Part shown: piece after piece, positions 1 to 9,000 of the stretch
Numbering within the stretch: the first letter of the stretch is position 1
How the letters are laid out: the number at the start of each line of letters is the position of its first letter
DNA from: Nocardia suismassiliense
GTDB lineage: Bacteria > Actinomycetota > Actinomycetes > Mycobacteriales > Mycobacteriaceae
Length of the DNA stretch: 64,000 nucleotides
Assembly (NCBI RefSeq): GCF_900269665.1
Contig: NZ_LT985361.1
Span: forward strand, 5,314,163-5,378,162
Direction of reading: 5' to 3'
Position numbers and translations under genes: made by a program
The notes under the pieces: model-generated
The model's database searches: none
What the model saw: only the letters and a program-made list of their open reading frames with translations
What the model was told of the DNA's origin: nothing

Positions 1-108
1 CCCCCACCTACCAGTAGCCCGGTCGATTCCGAGATCAACCAGCACACGGACGCGGGCGAGCACGCCCACCCCCATCTCCCGTTGCGCACGAACCGCCCCA
101 CCCAACAG

Positions 109-177
109 CCGCACTCTCTCTCGGGATCCGCACCCACTTGGGACCCCCGTCGGTGCAGATCCCGAGAGCCAGTGCGG
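109..177. repeat. Dispersed long-dyad repeat, copy 1 (diverged)
   Basis: Two 25-nt arms at 109-133 and 153-177 are inverted repeats with three mismatches, separated by 19 nt. The left arm is identical to the left arm of the copy at 989-1060. Unlike the other copies it does not adjoin a recognisable gene end. Confidence 0.8.
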
Positions 178-291
178 ATCTTCCTGGCAACCACCGCTGC
201 GCCAGCATTGACGCCATTTCGCGTACCCCCCGGAGCTCCGTTCAGGATCAACGGGACCCAGCGGCACCAAAGCGCACGGCCCGCCGCCGCC

Positions 292-445
292 ATGTCCCGC
301 TGAGTGAGCAGTTGCATGCCGAGGGGGACATCACGGCGGACTCACTCGCGTTTTCCCACCCCTATGTCCCGCTGGGTGATCGGCTCGGCTTCGAGCGGGA
401 CGTCATGGCGTGCTTACTCCCGTCTCCCTGCCCTCATGTCCCGTC
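292..445. repeat. 72-nt tandem repeat, about two copies
   Basis: The word ATGTCCCG recurs at 292, 364 and 436, exactly 72 nt apart. The first two units are clearly related along their whole length, while the third keeps only its beginning. Each of the first two units carries an internal inverted match, ATGTCC early and GGACAT or GGGACGTCAT later, so each could fold into a hairpin. No gene is attached. Confidence 0.6.
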
Positions 446-988
446 GTTCATGAAAGCGGGCCGCTGCCAGCGAAATCCGCACCCTCTCTCTCCCGCAACG
501 TATTCCATTCCCGGAGATCTCGAAACGCAACCACAGCCAGATGACCACGCTGGAACCGAGCGCCGCGTGACCGACCGCCGAGGTAAGCCGGGTACGGCAC
601 ACGACGTGCCCAGCACTACTCACGGGAAAACCTGTGTAGGTCTTCAGCTCACTGGACCGCTCAACCTGGGGAGTCCTTGATTGCTCCTATCGGGGGAGGT
701 GAACCTTGGCGGGGTGTCCTTGGGTGTACCCGTCTAGGACCGCGCGCCCAAAGACCTCCCGGGGTGAGCTGACCTGAAGGTTTATGACAGTCGATGGGGT
801 GCCCGGATAGTGCTGAGCGCGTCGGGTGGTGTTCCCGGCTTTCTCTTCCGCAACCTGGGATGGGCAGGGTGAAGGTTCCGGCGTGGGGACTGGCTGTGGT
901 GCTGTTTTCGAGATCTTCGGGAGGGAGGCGATCGGGTTAGGCAGTCGGGCACCCATTCTCGGGATCTGCACTCGCTTGGGAGCGGCAG

Positions 989-1060
989 CCGCACTCTCTC
1001 TCGGGATCCGCACCCATTAGGGGCGTCCGTAGTCAGTGCGGATCCCGAGAGAGAGTGCGG
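989..1060. repeat. Dispersed long-dyad repeat, copy 2 (perfect)
   Basis: Arms 989-1013 and 1036-1060 form a perfect 25-bp inverted repeat around a 22-nt loop. The structure begins 2 bp beyond the stop codon of the minus-strand amidohydrolase gene, where it could act as a terminator or 3' end stabiliser. It has no T-tract, and its dispersed relatives at 109, 47588 and 56941 mark it as a repeat family and not a simple terminator. Confidence 0.85.
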
Positions 1061-1062
1061 GG

Positions 1063-2526
1063 TTAAGGGGTGGTGCGGTGGAGGTAGTTGCCTTGGGGGG
1101 TGTTTTGGACCTTGCCGTTGTGGACTATTCGGTTGCCGCGGAGGAAGACGTCGGTGACCTTTGCGGTCATGGCGAAGCCTTCGAAGGGGGTGTATTCCTG
1201 GGCGGATTCGGAGTCTGCGGCGTGGACGGTCCAGTGGGCGGCGGGGTCGACCAGGACGATGTCGGCGTCGTAGCCTTCGGCGAGGGTTCCCTTGCGGGTC
1301 AGGCCGTAGCGGCGGGCGGGGTTGGTGGCGGTGAGTTCGGCGATTCGGTGTAGGGAAAGGCCGCGTCTCCGGCCTTCGCCGATCAAACCGGGGAGGAGGT
1401 ATTCGGCGCCGCCGAAGCCGGATTTGGCGAGGAAGACGTCGTCGCGGTCGGCGCCGAATTTGGCTTCGTCGCGGCAGCATGCGTGATCGCTTACCACCCA
1501 GTCGATTTCGCCCGCCAGCAGGTGTTGCCATAGCGCTTCGACGTCGGCTCGCTCCCGCAAGGGAGGATTGACCTTGCCGCCGATGCCGTGGGCGGTGTCG
1601 ACGTCGGCGAGCAGGTGGCCGATGGTGACCTCGCGGCGGAAGTTCACGTGCGGGAAGGCCTGTGCCATCGTCAGTGCGGCCGCGACGGCTTTCGCGGAGG
1701 ACAGGTGTAGCAGGTTGATGTCGGCCAGGCCTGTCTCGTGCGCGAGGTAGGACGCCATGGTGATCGCCAGGCCTTCGCTGTGCGCAGGGCGCGAGGCACT
1801 GTAGGCGCGCAGGCCGGTTTGCGTGCGGTCCTGCTCGACCAGAGCGGTGTACGCGGCCATGATCTCTGCGGTTTCGCAGTGCAGCGACAGGGACAGAGGC
1901 TGACCCGATTGTGCACGGGCCCGCTCGATACCACGCATCACGAACTCGAAATGCGCGAGGTCGTAGCGTTCGTTCGGCGGAATCATCAGGAACGAGGACT
2001 GATCCGAAGATCGACCGTGCAGGCCGTGGCCGCCGTAGAACATAAAGATCTTGAACGACGTGACGCCGAATTCTTCGACCAGGTAAGGGATTTCCTCGAT
2101 GTGCTCGGCGGTCATCGGCGCCAGGTGCAGGCCGTAGTCCACGTGTGATCGCCCGGCCATCCGGTCGAGGACCTCGGGCACGAACTCCCGATAGGGCCCA
2201 CCGCGGTTGAGGTAATAGCGGCCGGTGCGCATGTACGTCAACGAGGTGGTGACCCCGCCCTGTGCGCAAGCACGGCTTTCGCTCGCGGTGTCGTCGGCGA
2301 GATCCCGGTAGATGCCCCAGTGCTGATGCGCGTCGACCACGCCGGGGAATGCGAGCAGCCCACCCGCGTCCACGATACGCGTCTGGTCGTCGACCGGCAG
2401 GCCGAGCCCGATCGCAACAATCCGGCCGTCGGCGACGGCGATGTCGGCGAGCGCGGGATCGTCCGACGCGGGATCGCCGGGACGGACCACGCGGGCGTTG
2501 CGGATCAGCAGTTCGGTCGCGGGCAC
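1063..2526 (-). CDS. Dihydropyrimidinase/hydantoinase-type amidohydrolase
   Basis: This 487-residue protein belongs to the dihydroorotase/hydantoinase/allantoinase branch of the metal-dependent amidohydrolases, which hydrolyse cyclic amides and imides. The metal-ligand set is visible: D65/H67/H69 (DAHQH), a candidate carboxylated Lys159 (TSFKIF), His216 (LHCE), His274 (HLSS) and Asp347 (SDHAC). The GTG start follows GGAGGG at a good distance. A 17-bp regulon operator lies 12 bp upstream of the start, and the gene diverges from a CoA-transferase operon. The substrate cannot be read from sequence; a cyclic imide would fit the neighbouring amidase and isomerase (inference). Confidence 0.88.
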   Translation of the reverse strand: MPATELLIRNARVVRPGDPASDDPALADIAVADGRIVAIGLGLPVDDQTRIVDAGGLLAFPGVVDAHQHWGIYRDLADDTASESRACAQGGVTTSLTYMRTGRYYLNRGGPYREFVPEVLDRMAGRSHVDYGLHLAPMTAEHIEEIPYLVEEFGVTSFKIFMFYGGHGLHGRSSDQSSFLMIPPNERYDLAHFEFVMRGIERARAQSGQPLSLSLHCETAEIMAAYTALVEQDRTQTGLRAYSASRPAHSEGLAITMASYLAHETGLADINLLHLSSAKAVAAALTMAQAFPHVNFRREVTIGHLLADVDTAHGIGGKVNPPLRERADVEALWQHLLAGEIDWVVSDHACCRDEAKFGADRDDVFLAKSGFGGAEYLLPGLIGEGRRRGLSLHRIAELTATNPARRYGLTRKGTLAEGYDADIVLVDPAAHWTVHAADSESAQEYTPFEGFAMTAKVTDVFLRGNRIVHNGKVQNTPQGNYLHRTTP

Positions 2527-2538
2527 GGCAGCCCTCCA

Positions 2539-2555
2539 GTTTCTCTACGCGAAAC
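2539..2555. promoter_or_regulatory. IclR-type operator, site 1
   Basis: GTTTC TCTACGC GAAAC, one of nine matches to GTTTC-N7-GAAAC in this window. It lies 12 bp upstream of the amidohydrolase GTG start, next to its ribosome binding site. Confidence 0.7.
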
Positions 2556-2623
2556 GCAGTTACCATTTCGGCGATCATCGCAGTAGCATGCGCTGGTAGT
2601 CAATGCCGCGATCCCGCATCAGC

Positions 2624-2640
2624 GTTTCGCTGAGCGAAAC
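2624..2640. promoter_or_regulatory. IclR-type operator, site 2
   Basis: GTTTC GCTGAGC GAAAC, a perfect dyad (GTTTCGCT and AGCGAAAC around one base). It ends 25 bp upstream of the CoA-transferase start. It pairs with the site at 2539 across the divergent promoter region. Confidence 0.8.
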
Positions 2641-2665
2641 GTGTCGCGGCACTAAGGAGTTGGCG

Positions 2666-3853
2666 ATGACGCAACCGCTGGCCGGAATCCGAGTGCTCGA
2701 TGTGGCGACACTGTTCGCCGGTCCCCTGGCAGGCACGCTGCTGGCCGACTTCGGCGCCGACGTCATCAAAGTCGAGCATCCGAACGGCGATCCGGTGCGC
2801 AGCCACGGCGCCCAGCGCGACGGCGTCGGCCTGTGGTGGAAGATGCTCGGACGCGGCAAGAAATCGGTGACGCTGTATCTCGGTGCGCCGCAAGGCCAAG
2901 AGATCTTCCGGCGCATGGTCGCCGAGGCGGACGTGGTGATCGAGAACTTCCGCCCGGGCACCCTGGAACGTTGGGGCCTCGGCTATCCCGAGCTCCGCGC
3001 GCTGAACCCACGGCTGGTGCTGGCCAGGGTCACCGGCTTCGGACAGATCGGGCCGTACGCAAGGCGTCCCGGCTTCGGCACCCTGGCCGAGGCGATGAGC
3101 GGATTCGCCGCCGTAACAGGCGAGGCGGACGGCCCGCCTACTCTTCCCCCGTTCGGCCTCGCCGACGGAATCGCGGCATTGACAACGGCATTCGCGATCA
3201 TGACAGCGTTGCGCGCCAGAGACCGCGACGGCACCGGCCAAGAAGTCGACCTGGCCATCATCGAACCGATCCTCACGCTGCTCGGACCGCAGATCATCGC
3301 CTACGACCAGCTGGGCGAGTTGCAGCCGCGCATGGGCAACCGTTCCTCGAACAACGCACCGCGCAACACCTATCGCACCGCCGACGGCGGCTGGGTCGCG
3401 GTCTCCACCAGCGCCCAGTCGGTCGCCGAGCGGGTGCTGTGGCTGGTCGGCCGCCCCGATCTCATCGATCAGCCGTGGTTCGCCTCGGGCGCCCAAAGAG
3501 CCAGGCACGCAGACGAACTCGACGCGGCGGTGGGCGGCTGGATCAGTCGGCACAGCACCGAGGAGGTGGTACGCGCCTTCGAAAAGGCCGAGGCCGCGGT
3601 GGCCCCGATCTACACGGCCGCCGACGTGCTGGAGGATCCCCAGTACCGGGCGCTGGGTTCGATCATCGCATTACCGGACGCGGAGCTCGGCACCGTGCGC
3701 ATGCAGAACATCTTGTTCCGGCTTTCCGAGACTCCAGGCGAAATACGGTGGACCGGGCCACCTTTGGGCGCACACACCGACGAGGTGCTCGCACGCTACG
3801 GCGTCGACGCGAACGAGCGGGCCGAGCTCCGCGCCGCCGGGGTGATCCGATGA
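2666..3853 (+). CDS. Family III CoA-transferase (CaiB/BaiF type) 1
   Basis: The 395-residue protein has the family III CoA-transferase layout: an N-terminal Rossmann half beginning LAGIRVLDVATLFAGP, the ADVIKVEHP and IENFRPGTLERWGLG signatures, and the likely catalytic Asp167 in GLADG. Such enzymes move CoA between carboxylic acids. The ATG at 2666 is chosen because AAGGAG lies 6 nt before it; upstream in-frame codons fall inside the operator. It overlaps the next gene by ATGA, so it is coupled to the cyclase-family and PrpD-type genes. It probably activates a dicarboxylic acid from the regulon's pathway (inference). Confidence 0.9.
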   Translation: MTQPLAGIRVLDVATLFAGPLAGTLLADFGADVIKVEHPNGDPVRSHGAQRDGVGLWWKMLGRGKKSVTLYLGAPQGQEIFRRMVAEADVVIENFRPGTLERWGLGYPELRALNPRLVLARVTGFGQIGPYARRPGFGTLAEAMSGFAAVTGEADGPPTLPPFGLADGIAALTTAFAIMTALRARDRDGTGQEVDLAIIEPILTLLGPQIIAYDQLGELQPRMGNRSSNNAPRNTYRTADGGWVAVSTSAQSVAERVLWLVGRPDLIDQPWFASGAQRARHADELDAAVGGWISRHSTEEVVRAFEKAEAAVAPIYTAADVLEDPQYRALGSIIALPDAELGTVRMQNILFRLSETPGEIRWTGPPLGAHTDEVLARYGVDANERAELRAAGVIR

Positions 3854-4695
3854 CGCACCCACGGGCCACCCACCGGCCGACAACCGTTGACCCGCTGCTC
3901 GCGGCGGTGCGTGGCGGCATTCGCCTGATCGAATTGGGCCAGCCGTTCTTCACCGGCATGCCCTGCTCACCGAACCACCCCGGCTTCCGGATGACGTTGG
4001 CGCGCAGACACGGTGACCTGGTGCGCCCCGACGGCGGCTCGGCCGCCAACGAGATCATCGTGACCGGTGGGCACGTCGGCACCCACATCGACGCGCTCAG
4101 TCACGTCAGCCAGCACGGCGCACTGCACGGCGGCGTCGACGCACAGGAGGCCCAACGCGGCGGCAGGTTCACCGCCCACGGCGCTGAGCACCTCCCCGGA
4201 TTGCTGTGCCGCGGCGTACTGCTGGACATCGCCGCCGCCCACGAAACCGACACGCTCCCCGGCGGTTACGAGATCACGGTGGCCGACTTGGACACGGCAG
4301 CCCGGCAAGCACGGATCGAGGTGGCGGCAGGTGACGTCGTGCTGATCCGCACCGGATGGTCGCTACTGTTCGGCGAACCCGACGCCTATCTGGGCAAGGA
4401 AACGGGCGTCCCGGGGGTCGGTGTCGCCGCGGCACAGTGGCTCGCCGCGCGCGGAATCGTGGCGACCGGCTCGGATACCACCGCGTACGAATGCATTCCG
4501 CCCGGCGCCGGTCACAGCGTGCTACCCGTGCACCAGGTGCTGCTCGTCGAATCCGGCATCTACATCATGGAGCACCTCGCACTGGAAGACCTCGCGCTGA
4601 CCGGGCTCGGCGAGTTCACTTTCCTGCTGGCACCCTTACGCATCGTGGGCGGCACCGGCTCCCCCATCCGTCCGCTCGCGGCGGTCGGCCGATGA
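3850..4695 (+). CDS. Cyclase-family metal hydrolase (isatin hydrolase/kynurenine formamidase fold)
   Basis: This 281-residue protein carries the cyclase-family motif HxGTHxDxxxH at H75, H79, D81 and H85 (GGHVGTHIDALSH). In isatin hydrolases and bacterial kynurenine formamidases this motif binds Mn or Zn. Known members open lactams, cyclic imide-like rings or formamides. It is translationally coupled to the CoA-transferase before it and the PrpD-type gene after it, both by 4-nt ATGA overlaps. No tryptophan-pathway gene is adjacent, so a ring-opening role on a heterocyclic pathway intermediate is more likely than kynurenine metabolism (inference). Confidence 0.85.
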   Translation: MTHPRATHRPTTVDPLLAAVRGGIRLIELGQPFFTGMPCSPNHPGFRMTLARRHGDLVRPDGGSAANEIIVTGGHVGTHIDALSHVSQHGALHGGVDAQEAQRGGRFTAHGAEHLPGLLCRGVLLDIAAAHETDTLPGGYEITVADLDTAARQARIEVAAGDVVLIRTGWSLLFGEPDAYLGKETGVPGVGVAAAQWLAARGIVATGSDTTAYECIPPGAGHSVLPVHQVLLVESGIYIMEHLALEDLALTGLGEFTFLLAPLRIVGGTGSPIRPLAAVGR

Positions 4696-6098
4696 ACGAG
4701 GCAACCATCGTGCAACGGCTGGCCGCCTTCGCCGTGTCCGCCCGCGACGACGGCGTCGGTCCCGCCTTGCGCGCGAACGCCGCCCAGCGGGTGCTCGACG
4801 CACTCGGCAACAGCCTCGCCGCGCTCGAAGCGCCGGCCGTCCAGGCGGTGCGTACCGTCGTCGAGGAATGGGGCGGCACGCCGCAAGCTACGGTTCTCGG
4901 GTTACCCGGTCGGTGGCCTGCCGCGAGTGCGGCACTACTCGGCGGAACCCTCGCGCACGCATTGGATTTCGACGACACCCACCTGCCGTCGGTCTTACAT
5001 CCCTCGGCGACTGTGGTCCCGGCCGCCCTCGCCGTCGCCGAAGCCCGGAAAGCCAGCGGCGCCGCGCTACTCGACGCCGTCGCGGCCGGGATCGAGTTGT
5101 CGGTCCGCGTCGGCATGGCTGGTTACGATGCGGCGCTTGGCAATTCGATCTTCTTCGAGCGTGGCCTGCACGCGACCGCCATCTGCGGCACGCTCGGTGG
5201 TGCCGCAGCCGCCGCCATGCTCGCCGGAGCCGACGCCGACACCATCGCGCACGCGATCGCTATCGCGGCGAGCATGGGGTCGGGCCTGCTGGAAGCCAAC
5301 CGAACCGGCGGCACCGTGAAGCGGGTGCACTGCGGCTGGGCCGCACACGCCGCCGTCACCGCGGCCGGGCTCGCCCGCGCCGGACTGACCGGTCCGCCGA
5401 CCGTCTTCGAGGGCAGATTCGGTCTACTCCAAGCGTTCTGCGGCGATCAATGCAATCCGGCTGCCATTCTCGCCGGCCTGGGCGAGCACTGGGAGTTGCC
5501 GAAGGTGGTCTTCAAGCCCTATCCCTGCAACCATTTCACCCACGCCGGGATCGACGCGGCACTGCGGCTGCGCGCCGCGGGCATCACCGCCGCCGATATC
5601 GTTCGCCTCGAACTCGGTGCACCAACGGCGGTGTTGCGCACCATCGGTGAGCCACACGCGGAGAAGATCCGCCCGCAGTCCGGCTACCACGCCGCCTTCT
5701 CCGGCCCCTACACCATCGCCGCCGCATTGCTCGGCGGTGGCGGTCTCGGCGTCTTCCACGAAGACTTCACCGACGCCGCGGCCGCCGACGCGGAACGGCT
5801 GGCCCTGGCCGCCCGCGTCACCTGTGTCGCGGACGCACGCTGCGACGCCATCTTCCCGCACCAGTTTCCGGCCGTGCTCACCGCGTGGCTGCGCGACGGC
5901 AGCGTCCGTACCGAGCGGGTCGAGAGCAACCGGGGCGGCCCCGGCAATCCACTGTCCGAAGACGAGCTCGCCACCAAGTTCCGCCTGAATACCGAACACA
6001 AGCTGTCGGCAGATCAAGCGGACCGGATCAGCAAAGTGGTGTTCGGCCTCGCCGAACAACGAGACCTCGACGAGCTGATGTCACTGCTGCGGACGTGA
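4692..6098 (+). CDS. MmgE/PrpD family hydratase/dehydratase
   Basis: At 468 residues this is a normal-length MmgE/PrpD protein. The HALDFDDTH region (GTLAHALDFDDTHLPSVLHP) and the later KPYPCNHFTHAGIDA segment are typical of this fold, known from 2-methylcitrate dehydratase and from epimerases or hydratases of branched dicarboxylates. The start overlaps the cyclase stop by ATGA. The 3' end overlaps the convergent HMG-CoA-lyase-like gene by 18 bp. Next to CoA-transferases and lyases it could hydrate or dehydrate a methyl- or ethyl-substituted dicarboxylic acid (inference). Confidence 0.88.
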   Translation: MNEATIVQRLAAFAVSARDDGVGPALRANAAQRVLDALGNSLAALEAPAVQAVRTVVEEWGGTPQATVLGLPGRWPAASAALLGGTLAHALDFDDTHLPSVLHPSATVVPAALAVAEARKASGAALLDAVAAGIELSVRVGMAGYDAALGNSIFFERGLHATAICGTLGGAAAAAMLAGADADTIAHAIAIAASMGSGLLEANRTGGTVKRVHCGWAAHAAVTAAGLARAGLTGPPTVFEGRFGLLQAFCGDQCNPAAILAGLGEHWELPKVVFKPYPCNHFTHAGIDAALRLRAAGITAADIVRLELGAPTAVLRTIGEPHAEKIRPQSGYHAAFSGPYTIAAALLGGGGLGVFHEDFTDAAAADAERLALAARVTCVADARCDAIFPHQFPAVLTAWLRDGSVRTERVESNRGGPGNPLSEDELATKFRLNTEHKLSADQADRISKVVFGLAEQRDLDELMSLLRT

Positions 6099-6989
6099 CG
6101 GCGCCGGGAACAGGCCGGCCCGGCCGAGCAAGGCAGGCACCGGCTTACCGAGCAATTCGCCCAGCCACGAACCGGTTTCGATGACCGGCTCGATCCGCAC
6201 ACCGGTCTCGATCCCCATCCGATCCAAGCTGTACAGCAGATCCTCGGTGGCGATATTGCCGGTCGCGGCCGGCGCGAACGGACATCCGCCGATGCCCCCG
6301 GTGCTGGCATCCAGCACCCGGACACCAGCCTCCAACGCCGCTACAGCATTGGCGTAGCCGGTGTTTCGGGTGTTGTGGAAATGACAACGCAGGCCGACCT
6401 CCGGCGCGATCGCCGCCGCACCGGCCACCAGCGCGCGTACCTGATCCGGTGTCCCGACACCGATGGTGTCGGCCACCGCGATCTCGCCCGGCCCCGCCCC
6501 GGCGACGCGGCGAATCAGTTCCAGCACAGTCGATTCGGATACTTCCCCGTCGAACGGACAACCGAACGCCGCCGCGATGGTCACCGTCCGCAGCAACCCG
6601 GCCTCCCGCGCCCTGGCCGCCAGCTGCGCCCACCGCTCTACACCCTCCAAGGTCGAACACCCCTGATTGCGTCGACTGAACGAATCCGTCGCCACCACAA
6701 CAACATTGATCTCATCGACACCCGCCGCCAGCGCGCGATCCAATCCACGGTCGTTGAATACCAGCCCGGCATAGGACACTCCATCGATTCGCGGCACCCC
6801 AGCCATGACCGCCTCCGCATCCGCCATCTGCGGCACCCGGCGCGGGTTCACGAAGCTCACCGCCTCGATCCGCCGCAACCCCGCATCGACGCTGCGCCGA
6901 ACCAGCTCGACCTTGTCGTCGGCGGCGAGCATTTCCGGCTCGTTCTGCAAGCCGTCCCTCGGGGCGACCTCGACCAGCGTGACGTTCAC
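6081..6989 (-). CDS. Hydroxymethylglutaryl-CoA lyase-like retro-Claisen lyase
   Basis: This 302-residue TIM-barrel protein matches the HMG-CoA lyase family: VEVAPRDGLQNEP at the N-terminus supplies the metal and substrate residues, and GGIGGCPFAPAATGN carries the catalytic loop Cys. Family members cleave 3-hydroxy-3-methyl-acyl-CoA esters to acetyl-CoA and a keto acid. The GTG start follows GGAGG. It diverges from the second CoA-transferase across a region carrying an IclR-type operator. Leucine-degradation partners are absent nearby, so the substrate may be a citramalyl-CoA-like or other branched hydroxyacyl-CoA instead (inference). Confidence 0.9.
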   Translation of the reverse strand: MNVTLVEVAPRDGLQNEPEMLAADDKVELVRRSVDAGLRRIEAVSFVNPRRVPQMADAEAVMAGVPRIDGVSYAGLVFNDRGLDRALAAGVDEINVVVVATDSFSRRNQGCSTLEGVERWAQLAARAREAGLLRTVTIAAAFGCPFDGEVSESTVLELIRRVAGAGPGEIAVADTIGVGTPDQVRALVAGAAAIAPEVGLRCHFHNTRNTGYANAVAALEAGVRVLDASTGGIGGCPFAPAATGNIATEDLLYSLDRMGIETGVRIEPVIETGSWLGELLGKPVPALLGRAGLFPAPSRPQQ

Positions 6990-7016
6990 AGATCCTCCAA
7001 CTCACCTTGCGGCCGT

Positions 7017-7033
7017 GTTCCACTGAGGGATAC
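7017..7033. promoter_or_regulatory. IclR-type operator, site 3
   Basis: GTTCC ACTGAGG GATAC, 27 bp upstream of the lyase start and 50 bp upstream of CoA-transferase 2. The same GTTCCACTGAGGGA core recurs at 18437. A perfect 15-bp dyad, GGATACATTGTATCC at 7028-7042, overlaps it and may extend the site or bind a second protein. Confidence 0.65.
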
Positions 7034-7083
7034 ATTGTATCCAAATTGAACCTCCGGGGTGCAACAGGATGGAGACCCGCCAC

Positions 7084-8298
7084 ATGGCAGTCGAGGCGAC
7101 GAAATCGACAGGGCCGCTTGCCGATCTGCGGGTGGTCGAGATGGGACAACTGCTCGCCGGGCCGTTCTGTGGTCAGCTGCTCGGCGATCTCGGCGCCGAG
7201 GTGATCAAACTCGAAGCGCCCGGCACGGGTGACCCGATGCGGCAATGGGGCCGGGAACAGTCGCAGGGCAAATCGCTGTGGTGGCCGGTGGTCGCCAGGA
7301 ACAAGAAGTCGGTGACCTGCAACCTTCGCGACGAAGCCGGGCAACGGCTCGCGCGGCAGCTCATCGACCGCGCGGACATCGTCATCGAGAACTTCCGGCC
7401 CGGCACCATGGAACGCTGGAACCTCGGGTTCGACCGTCTGCGCGAGCACCATCCGGAACTGATCATGACCCGAGTCACGGGTTACGGCCAGACCGGCCCG
7501 TACGCGCCCCGCGCCGGCTACGGCTCGATCGGCGAGGCCATGGGTGGCATTCGTTATGTCACCGGCGATCCCGAGCACGCCCCCGCCAGAACCGGTATCT
7601 CCCTCGGTGACTCGCTCGCTGCGGTCTTCGCCACCATCGGCACCCTCGCCGCGGTGCACCACCGCACGAACACCGGACGCGGCCAGATGGTCGATTCGGC
7701 CATCTACGAGGCGGTACTGGCGATGATGGAGTCCCTGCTGCCGGAGTGGGCGGTGACCGGCTACCAGCGCGAACGCACCGGACCGGTGCTGCCGAATGTC
7801 GCCCCCAGCAACGTCTATCCCACCGCGGGCGGCGAGATGATTCTCGTCGCCGCCAACCAGGACACCGTTTTCGCTCGGCTGGCCACGGCAATGGGCCGCC
7901 CCGAACTCGCTACCGACGAAAGGTATGCCACCCATACCGCCCGCGGCGCGCGGATGGCCGAACTGGACGAACTGATCGCCAGCTGGACGGCGACCATCGG
8001 AACCGGCGACCTGCTCGACCGGCTGCACGCGGCGGGCGTCCCCGCGGGCCGTATCTTCACCGCGCGCGACATGTTCGCCGACCCGCACTTCGCCGCCCGC
8101 GAAGCCATTGTGCGACTGACACATCCGGAGTTCGGCGAACTGCCGATGCAGAACGTCTTCCCGAAGTTGAGCGAGACACCCGGCGCGGTACGCCATCCCG
8201 GACCGGCGCTCGGCGAGCACAACCAGGACGTCTACGGCGACCTGCTCGGCCTCTGCCCGGACACGATCGAACAGCTCAGCGCCGATGGCATCATCTGA
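7084..8298 (+). CDS. Family III CoA-transferase (CaiB/BaiF type) 2
   Basis: This 404-residue paralogue of the protein at 2666 has the same signatures: LLAGPFCGQLLGDLGAEVIK, the IENFRPGTMERWNLG block and the likely catalytic Asp176 in LGDS. The ATG at 7084 has GGAG about 9 nt upstream and is preferred; an in-frame ATG at 7069 lacks a clear ribosome binding site. Its end overlaps the amidase gene by 14 nt. Two CoA-transferases in one regulon suggest two different acid substrates or two points of CoA entry (inference). Confidence 0.9.
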   Translation: MAVEATKSTGPLADLRVVEMGQLLAGPFCGQLLGDLGAEVIKLEAPGTGDPMRQWGREQSQGKSLWWPVVARNKKSVTCNLRDEAGQRLARQLIDRADIVIENFRPGTMERWNLGFDRLREHHPELIMTRVTGYGQTGPYAPRAGYGSIGEAMGGIRYVTGDPEHAPARTGISLGDSLAAVFATIGTLAAVHHRTNTGRGQMVDSAIYEAVLAMMESLLPEWAVTGYQRERTGPVLPNVAPSNVYPTAGGEMILVAANQDTVFARLATAMGRPELATDERYATHTARGARMAELDELIASWTATIGTGDLLDRLHAAGVPAGRIFTARDMFADPHFAAREAIVRLTHPEFGELPMQNVFPKLSETPGAVRHPGPALGEHNQDVYGDLLGLCPDTIEQLSADGII

Positions 8299-8983
8299 AA
8301 ACCGCCCGGTGACCGAGCGATCCGGCGAGTCCCGCCGCTCCGGCTACAGCGCTCGCCTCGGCGCGGGCGACTCCCCCGCCGTGCTGGTGATCGATATCTG
8401 CGCCGCCTACGTCAACGAGGACTCGCCGCTGTACGCACCGGTAGCCGACGCAGTGCGCGCAGCCGACGAAATCGTTGCTCAGGCAAGAGAATCCGGCTTG
8501 CCGGTGATCTTCACCCGGGTCCGCTTCGAACCCGGCGGTCCGGACGGCGGCCTGTTCCGCCGAAAGGTGCCGGTGCTGCGGGTATTCGAGGCGGGCAACC
8601 CGCTCGGCGACTTTCTCGATGATCCCGCACCGGTCGCCGGAGACTTGGTGATCACCAAGCAGTACGCCAGCGCCTTCCACGCCACTCCACTGGCCGCGCT
8701 CCTGACCGCACGCCGCATCGACACCCTCGTCATCGTCGGCCTCACCACCAGCGGGTGCGTGCGCGCCTCGGCGACCGACGCACTCCAGCACGGTTTCCGG
8801 CCGCTGATCGTCGCCGAGGCCTGCGGAGATCGCACCACCGCCTTACACGAGGCCAATCTGCTCGACCTGGACATCAAGTACGCCGACGTGCTGAGCCGCA
8901 CGGAGGCGCTGGCCGTCTTGCGCTCAGCAGTCGGCAATGAATACAACACTCCCGAGACCGCCGACGGCGCGGAACTCGTCTAG
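8285..8983 (+). CDS. Isochorismatase-family amidase (N-carbamoylsarcosine amidase/maleamate amidase type)
   Basis: This 232-residue cysteine hydrolase shows the family triad Asp37 (VLVIDICAAYV), Lys125 (VITKQYASAF) and Cys158 (TTSGCVRASA), with the expected cis-peptide context GLTTSG. Members include N-carbamoylsarcosine amidase, nicotinamidase and maleamate amidase, which free ammonia from a half-amide. The start lies inside the CoA-transferase end, so the pair is coupled. A maleamate-type substrate would connect the imide-opening enzymes to the maleate-isomerase-like protein at 25582 (inference). Confidence 0.85.
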   Translation: MASSENRPVTERSGESRRSGYSARLGAGDSPAVLVIDICAAYVNEDSPLYAPVADAVRAADEIVAQARESGLPVIFTRVRFEPGGPDGGLFRRKVPVLRVFEAGNPLGDFLDDPAPVAGDLVITKQYASAFHATPLAALLTARRIDTLVIVGLTTSGCVRASATDALQHGFRPLIVAEACGDRTTALHEANLLDLDIKYADVLSRTEALAVLRSAVGNEYNTPETADGAELV

Positions 8984-9000
8984 CGGACAAGAGGATTCCC

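Larger units (their letters stand above)
1..1062. other. Non-coding left end with repeats
   Basis: No reading frame here has a convincing ribosome binding site, family resemblance or actinomycete-like codon bias, and the frames overlap on both strands. The stretch holds a 72-nt tandem repeat (from 292), one diverged and one perfect copy of a long dyad repeat (109-177 and 989-1060), and degenerate half copies near 471-496 and 956-971. The remainder shows nothing I can name. It looks like a repeat-rich spacer or eroded sequence. Confidence 0.6.

Noticed and set aside
782..2578. Long minus-strand reading frame covering the amidohydrolase
   Set aside because: It is Arg/Pro-rich, lacks family motifs and overlaps the well-supported amidohydrolase in another frame; a GC-codon shadow.
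2833..4695. 620-residue plus-strand frame running into the cyclase-family gene
   Set aside because: The part before 3850 is low-complexity Arg-rich shadow of the CoA-transferase; the real gene starts at 3850.
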